Assembly: GCA_000438015.1 (NCBI GenBank)
Contig: FR901626.1
Location: 1-9,566 of the forward strand
Source of the DNA: Coraliomargarita sp. CAG:312
GTDB lineage: Bacteria; Verrucomicrobiota; Verrucomicrobiia; Opitutales; Intestinicryptomonadaceae
Reading direction: 5' to 3'
DNA length: 9,566 nt
Below, piece after piece: positions 7,301 through 9,566 of this stretch. The position numbers were made by a program, and so were the translations under genes. The notes under the pieces are model-generated. The model ran no database searches and was not told the DNA's origin. It saw only the letters and a program-made list of their open reading frames with translations. Every line of letters starts with the position of its first letter. Within the stretch, counting starts at the first letter, position 1.

Positions 7301-8152
7301 GACGCGATATTGAATTATTCGCACGAGCTTGAAAAGGACAGCGCCTCCGGCCAAGGCAACCTCTTTGACATGTTGGGTCTGGGCGCGGAAAGTTCTATGG
7401 GCGGCGATAGCGGGATAATAGATGTGTCGCGTCCTCCTATGCCAATATCGCAAAAGTTGTTTGCAGAGAAAGAATTGTTGAGCTATTATGTTTCGGGGCA
7501 TCCGATGAGCGAATTTGCCAAGTTTGACGACGCCCTTGACGATCTTCCTCCCCTCGATAAGGTCAGGCGCGTAAAGCGCGCTCCGTTTAGGCTGTGCGGA
7601 GTTGTTTCAAATATAGTAAAGCGCCTCACAAAAAAAGACAATAAGCCGTGGTGTTACTTTACTTTGTCTGGAAGGGAAAATTCAAAAGTTTGGCAAATGA
7701 ATATGTTTCCCGCCGCTTATGAAAACTACTTTTCAGACTTGCGCGACGGAGAATGCTACTGTGTCATAGGCGAGTGCCGCTGTGAAGACGGCGCTGAATT
7801 GCGGTTTAATGTAGATTCAATCGAGCCTATGAGAACAGCGGTCAGCCGCTTCTGTGAAACCGTGGAATGGCTTGTGGAGCCTAACGCTTACGCCGAACGG
7901 TTTGTAAAAATACTTTCCCATTGTGTGCATGACGATATTTCAAAGGGTACAGATATAACCCACAAGCTTCTTTTGAGGGTTTCGGATACCGACTATGTGG
8001 AAGTTTCCTCAAACGGGATGCTTCAGAGCGCCTACGTTCCGGAGATCTTTAAGCGGCTGGAAAACGAGCCGGCACTCGTTAAATTCAAAATTTGTAAAGT
8101 TAGGCCAATCCCGGTACCCGAACGCAAATGGATTCCGCGCGCCAAGGCCTGA
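4337..8152 (+). CDS. dnaE: DNA polymerase III subunit alpha (DnaE), replicative polymerase
   Basis: A 1271-residue family C polymerase, the catalytic subunit of the replisome. The start MDNFVHLHVHTDHSFLDG is the usual DnaE N-terminus; a stop lies five codons upstream, and the ribosome binding site is weak (A-rich). The PHP domain (about 1-235) keeps what appear to be all nine metal ligands: His8, His10, Asp17, His42, Glu67, His112, Cys162, Asp230 and His232, as in DnaE enzymes with built-in 3'-5' exonuclease. The palm has GPGRGSGAG (440-448), catalytic Asp484 and Asp486 in PDFDVDF, and Asp634 in KADFLGL. A helix-hairpin-helix segment spans about 918-950. QGNLF (1006-1010) fits the internal beta-clamp binding motif. 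An OB-fold follows at about 1083-1165, then a lineage-specific C-terminal segment. It is about 110 residues longer than E. coli DnaE, partly from a charged insert near 325-365. Identification is secure. Confidence 0.98.
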   Translation: MDNFVHLHVHTDHSFLDGCSRVDKLMARVAELQMPAVAMTDHGNMCGAIDFYNAAKKMGVKPIIGIEAYLVYDHKMEDKPRRDREKSDDINDVENDLSMLKPENYPKFQIHHKTLLAQNYEGFLSLAKLSSESFERGFYRKPRIDVETLAKYSKGIIALSGCLNGVVSQFLLYSDYERAREATGKFVDIFGKDRYFIEIQNHYLPQQQKIIPGLIKLAREFGLKLVATNDSHYVRKSDASAHDAMLCIQTGRKINETDRMKYPNNEFYIKTRQEMEIAFPDLREALDNTLDVAEMVDIKIPLGENHYPKYEAPKDLVYNKDELHFNRILDLYVKKKNEVQAQKGKPADFHLSEDERAALKKNGLYLFDLSKKGLKRRYGVDYDHPDLYVPKPGEPADRAKQLCDKLDYELSIIIGAGFVDYFLIVWDFINWARTNGIPVGPGRGSGAGCMIAYLIKITDIEPIRFNLLFERMLSLERVSPPDFDVDFCQRRRDEVIDYVRGKYGVDRVANIITFNKLGAKQIVRDIARVNDISYDRANAVAKKVPDDLKMTLKKALETSGELREEVENDPEIKHVFEQGEVLEGMIRQTGKHACGIIIGDQRLDNLVPMMIQEGTLTTQFPKAPVEDLGLLKADFLGLKTLTVISDAQDNVRRTRKNPGFDIEEVPLEDPAAFKLLNCGITVGVFQLESEGMQNLCRRIGLSSFEEIIALIALYRPGPMQFIDQFIEAKKDPSKLQVPHPLLKDLVQETYGVLVYQEQVMMAARIIAGYTLGEADILRRAMGKKKPEVMAQQKSIFIAKAKSFNNMDADEAERIFAVLEKFAQYGFNKSHSAAYAMLSYRTAYLKANYPVEFMAALLSSELGNMDKVSKFIEETEAINIKVLGPDINISREMFTPIINPDWRPDVQDDIFGKSAGSIRFGLAAIKGIGDAAARAIIQERDANGEFKDVFDFVGRLGTKKLNKRVFENLIMTGAFDSFGIDRGHLLGSMDAILNYSHELEKDSASGQGNLFDMLGLGAESSMGGDSGIIDVSRPPMPISQKLFAEKELLSYYVSGHPMSEFAKFDDALDDLPPLDKVRRVKRAPFRLCGVVSNIVKRLTKKDNKPWCYFTLSGRENSKVWQMNMFPAAYENYFSDLRDGECYCVIGECRCEDGAELRFNVDSIEPMRTAVSRFCETVEWLVEPNAYAERFVKILSHCVHDDISKGTDITHKLLLRVSDTDYVEVSSNGMLQSAYVPEIFKRLENEPALVKFKICKVRPIPVPERKWIPRAKA

Positions 8153-8183
8153 CTCAGCCGGGATATTTCAATTTCAGATTAAA

Positions 8184-8215
8184 GCGCTTCATTGCGCGGA
8201 TTTTTACGGGCGCAA
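8184..8215 (+). terminator. Weak candidate terminator after dnaE (two overlapping hairpins)
   Basis: GCGC (8184-8187) pairs with GCGC (8194-8197) around TTCATT, followed by GGATTTTT. Alternatively TTGCGC (8192-8197) pairs perfectly with GCGCAA (8210-8215) over a 12-base loop. The first resembles a short intrinsic terminator 31 bases after the dnaE stop but has only four base pairs, so transcription may well continue. Confidence 0.3.
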
Positions 8216-8294
8216 CGAAAAAACACGAAATTTTGCCGCCGGAGATATAAGGATTTGTTCGTTCAAAATATTTTTAAGTAGAAAAAAATTTGAT

Positions 8295-8299
8295 AGGAG
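8295..8299 (+). promoter_or_regulatory. Ribosome binding site AGGAG for the repeat-protein gene
   Basis: AGGAG sits 10 bases before codon 8310, the same spacing as in the PEP-CTERM gene at 491-506. At 8310 the codon is TTA, not a start. Confidence 0.5.
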
Positions 8300-8309
8300 T
8301 CTGTTTGCG

Positions 8310-9386
8310 TTAAATAGAAAACTTTCAGTTATTTTATTGGTATCTTTTGCGGCTGTTTCATCTTTCGCAGACACGGTTTATTGGAAAGGGAATAACAGCG
8401 ATGCAGGCTTGGGCTTTTACTCGGAATATGGATGGGATAAAATGCCTTCAGCATCCGACGATGTCGTCATAGACGAGACATATATAACGACAGAAGGCAA
8501 CGGTTATCTTGTTGACGGATTTTGGAATAGCGACACTACTTGGAACAGCCTTACCCTAAACTATACAAATGCTGATAAGAAGATAAATTCCGGCGCGAAC
8601 GGCCCTGTTCAAATAACTATAACAACCGACTTAAAAAAGCTAGGCGGCGGCTATGCAAAGTTTTCAATGGGGTCGGCGGGGACGGTATTTAACCTAAGAG
8701 TGGGCGGCAATGTGATTGTAGGAGAGGATGAAAATACTGCTGGAGGCAGTTTGTATCTTGGGAATGTCACGTCTTACGAAGACACAAAATGGGGCGGCCC
8801 AATGGACTTGGTGACAGTTGGCGGCGATGTAATTCTTTACAATAACAGCAAACTCTTTATGAACGTTTACAACCGCAACGGGACTTCATCTTATTACGAT
8901 CCCGACACTTATATTGGCGGAAGTTTTCTGTTTAGAGGTTCGGGGTATCCGAGCTATCAAAATCCGACGTTGGTCTTGTACAATTTGGATCCCGCCCAGG
9001 CTCCGCACGACACAAGCTCCATAATAAGCGTGGAATCTTTAAGCGGGGCGGCGACATTAATGGCAAGCTCCTATTCTTATTCAGGCAGTTATAGAACCGA
9101 CGCCATTCTTTATTTGCGCAGCGCAAATAATGAAAAATACATTTTCGACGGGTGGACGTACGATATCAGCACCGGTTTTGGAGATACTTCTAAGCTAAAA
9201 ATAGTAAAGGACGGCGTAGGTACGCAGGTATTTTCGGCTACCCAGTTAAAATTTTCGGGCGGCGTCGAAGTGTTGGGCGGAACTTTGGCTTTTAATGGCA
9301 ATGCGGATGGCCGCGACACGTCGCACGGCGATCTAACGATGAGAGGCGGCAAGCTCTCTTATATGGTGCGCCTCCGGAGCTCCTAA
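8310..9386 (+). CDS. Exported autotransporter-type repeat protein, start codon missing and frameshifted at the 3' end
   Basis: The frame encodes a signal peptide (NRKLS, hydrophobic core, cut near SSFA-D) very like that of the protein at 506 (RKLS...). Mature protein begins DTVYWKGNNSDAG...GWDKMPSASDDVVID, the opening of many verrucomicrobial exported beta-helix proteins. Beta-rich Gly/Asn/Tyr sequence follows. Near the end, KDGVGTQVFSA and GGVEVLGGTLAFNGN fit the passenger-associated autotransporter repeat. The start is inferred: AGGAG at 8295-8299 points to codon 8310, which is TTA. CTG 8301 is too close to the site, ATT 8253 would be non-canonical, and TTG 8337 would cut off most of the signal peptide. 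There is no ATG or GTG in frame between the dnaE stop and the signal peptide. The frame ends at a stop (9384-9386), but homologous protein continues one base out of phase. Surface role likely; partner unknown. Confidence 0.6.
   Translation, partial: LNRKLSVILLVSFAAVSSFADTVYWKGNNSDAGLGFYSEYGWDKMPSASDDVVIDETYITTEGNGYLVDGFWNSDTTWNSLTLNYTNADKKINSGANGPVQITITTDLKKLGGGYAKFSMGSAGTVFNLRVGGNVIVGEDENTAGGSLYLGNVTSYEDTKWGGPMDLVTVGGDVILYNNSKLFMNVYNRNGTSSYYDPDTYIGGSFLFRGSGYPSYQNPTLVLYNLDPAQAPHDTSSIISVESLSGAATLMASSYSYSGSYRTDAILYLRSANNEKYIFDGWTYDISTGFGDTSKLKIVKDGVGTQVFSATQLKFSGGVEVLGGTLAFNGNADGRDTSHGDLTMRGGKLSYMVRLRSS
8949..9119 (+). repeat. Tandem protein module, copy 1
   Basis: Encodes 57 residues from PSYQNPTLVLYNLDP to YRTDAILYLR. 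By my hand alignment 35 of the 57 match copy 2, best conserved in NP.LVL.N.DP, SIISVES and YRTDA.LYLR. Preceded by a GGSFLFRG strand. Confidence 0.75.
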
Positions 9387-9566
9387 TTATGTAAATCCGA
9401 AGTTGGTTTTGTTCAATATTGATCCGACTCGGGCTCCAGCCCAAGACACAACGTCTATAATAAGCGTCGAATCCATAACCGGTGATGCCGTTTTGTTGGG
9501 AAATTCCTTTATGTCCGAAGGCACATATAGGACTGACGCAGTTTTATATTTGCGCGGAGAGACGGA
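9370..9566 (+). pseudogene. Frameshifted continuation of the repeat protein, running off the window
   Basis: From GCC 9370 the next frame reads ASGAPNYVNPKLVLFNIDP and stays open to the window end. It matches the module at 8949-9119 of the gene before it and has no start of its own, so it is the same protein after a one-base shift. The four bases GTGC at 9366-9369 sit where three would restore the frame. Confidence 0.6.
9382..9555 (+). repeat. Tandem protein module, copy 2
   Basis: Encodes 58 residues from PNYVNPKLVLFNIDP to YRTDAVLYLR, one residue longer than copy 1 (APAQDTT versus APHDTS). It begins 433 bases after copy 1, one base off an in-frame period. Confidence 0.75.

Noticed and set aside
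7995..8309. Upstream extension of the repeat-protein frame to an ATG inside dnaE
   Set aside because: It would overlap 158 bases of dnaE and put about 105 unrelated residues before an obvious signal peptide; it is open by chance.

Overview
The window looks like chromosomal DNA from a Verrucomicrobiota-type bacterium, possibly Opitutales-like. The main clue is the first gene, which ends in a PEP-CTERM sorting tail (Pro-Glu-Pro, hydrophobic helix, Ala-Arg-Arg-Arg-Lys). The last gene opens like the 'YWKG...W...P..DDVVID' exported beta-rich proteins of that phylum and carries an autotransporter-type passenger repeat. A long DnaE with an extra segment after the PHP domain fits, but taxonomy is inferred from protein style only.

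Layout, all on the + strand: 1-505 is AT-rich non-coding DNA with one near-perfect 20-bp palindrome and an AT-rich hairpin. 506-1528 encodes an exported beta-rich PEP-CTERM protein. 1684-3915 encodes a secreted (alpha/alpha)6-barrel glycosidase-like enzyme resembling GH65/GH95, translated from a run of seven G. 3916-4336 has no conventional gene. It holds a perfect Shine-Dalgarno that can pair with a downstream CCTCCCCTCC element, an ATG-TAA start-stop, a 45-codon reading frame for a membrane-anchored peptide with no normal start codon, and several GC-rich stems. 4337-8152 is dnaE, the replicative DNA polymerase III alpha subunit, with its PHP metal site apparently complete. From about 8310 to the window end lies an exported repeat protein. 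It has a good ribosome binding site and signal peptide but no recognisable start codon, and it is frameshifted near 9366-9369 inside a tandem module, so it is probably decayed, phase-variable or affected by a sequencing error.

Functionally this is a housekeeping replication gene between cell-surface genes. The PEP-CTERM protein, the secreted glycosidase and the repeat protein all point to export, extracellular polysaccharide and surface display; no exosortase or polysaccharide gene is in the window. I found no rRNA, tRNA, CRISPR array, transposase or insertion sequence. The most unusual parts are the structured intergenic block 3916-4205 and the start-less, frameshifted repeat gene at the right edge. 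Neither is proof of a new system.
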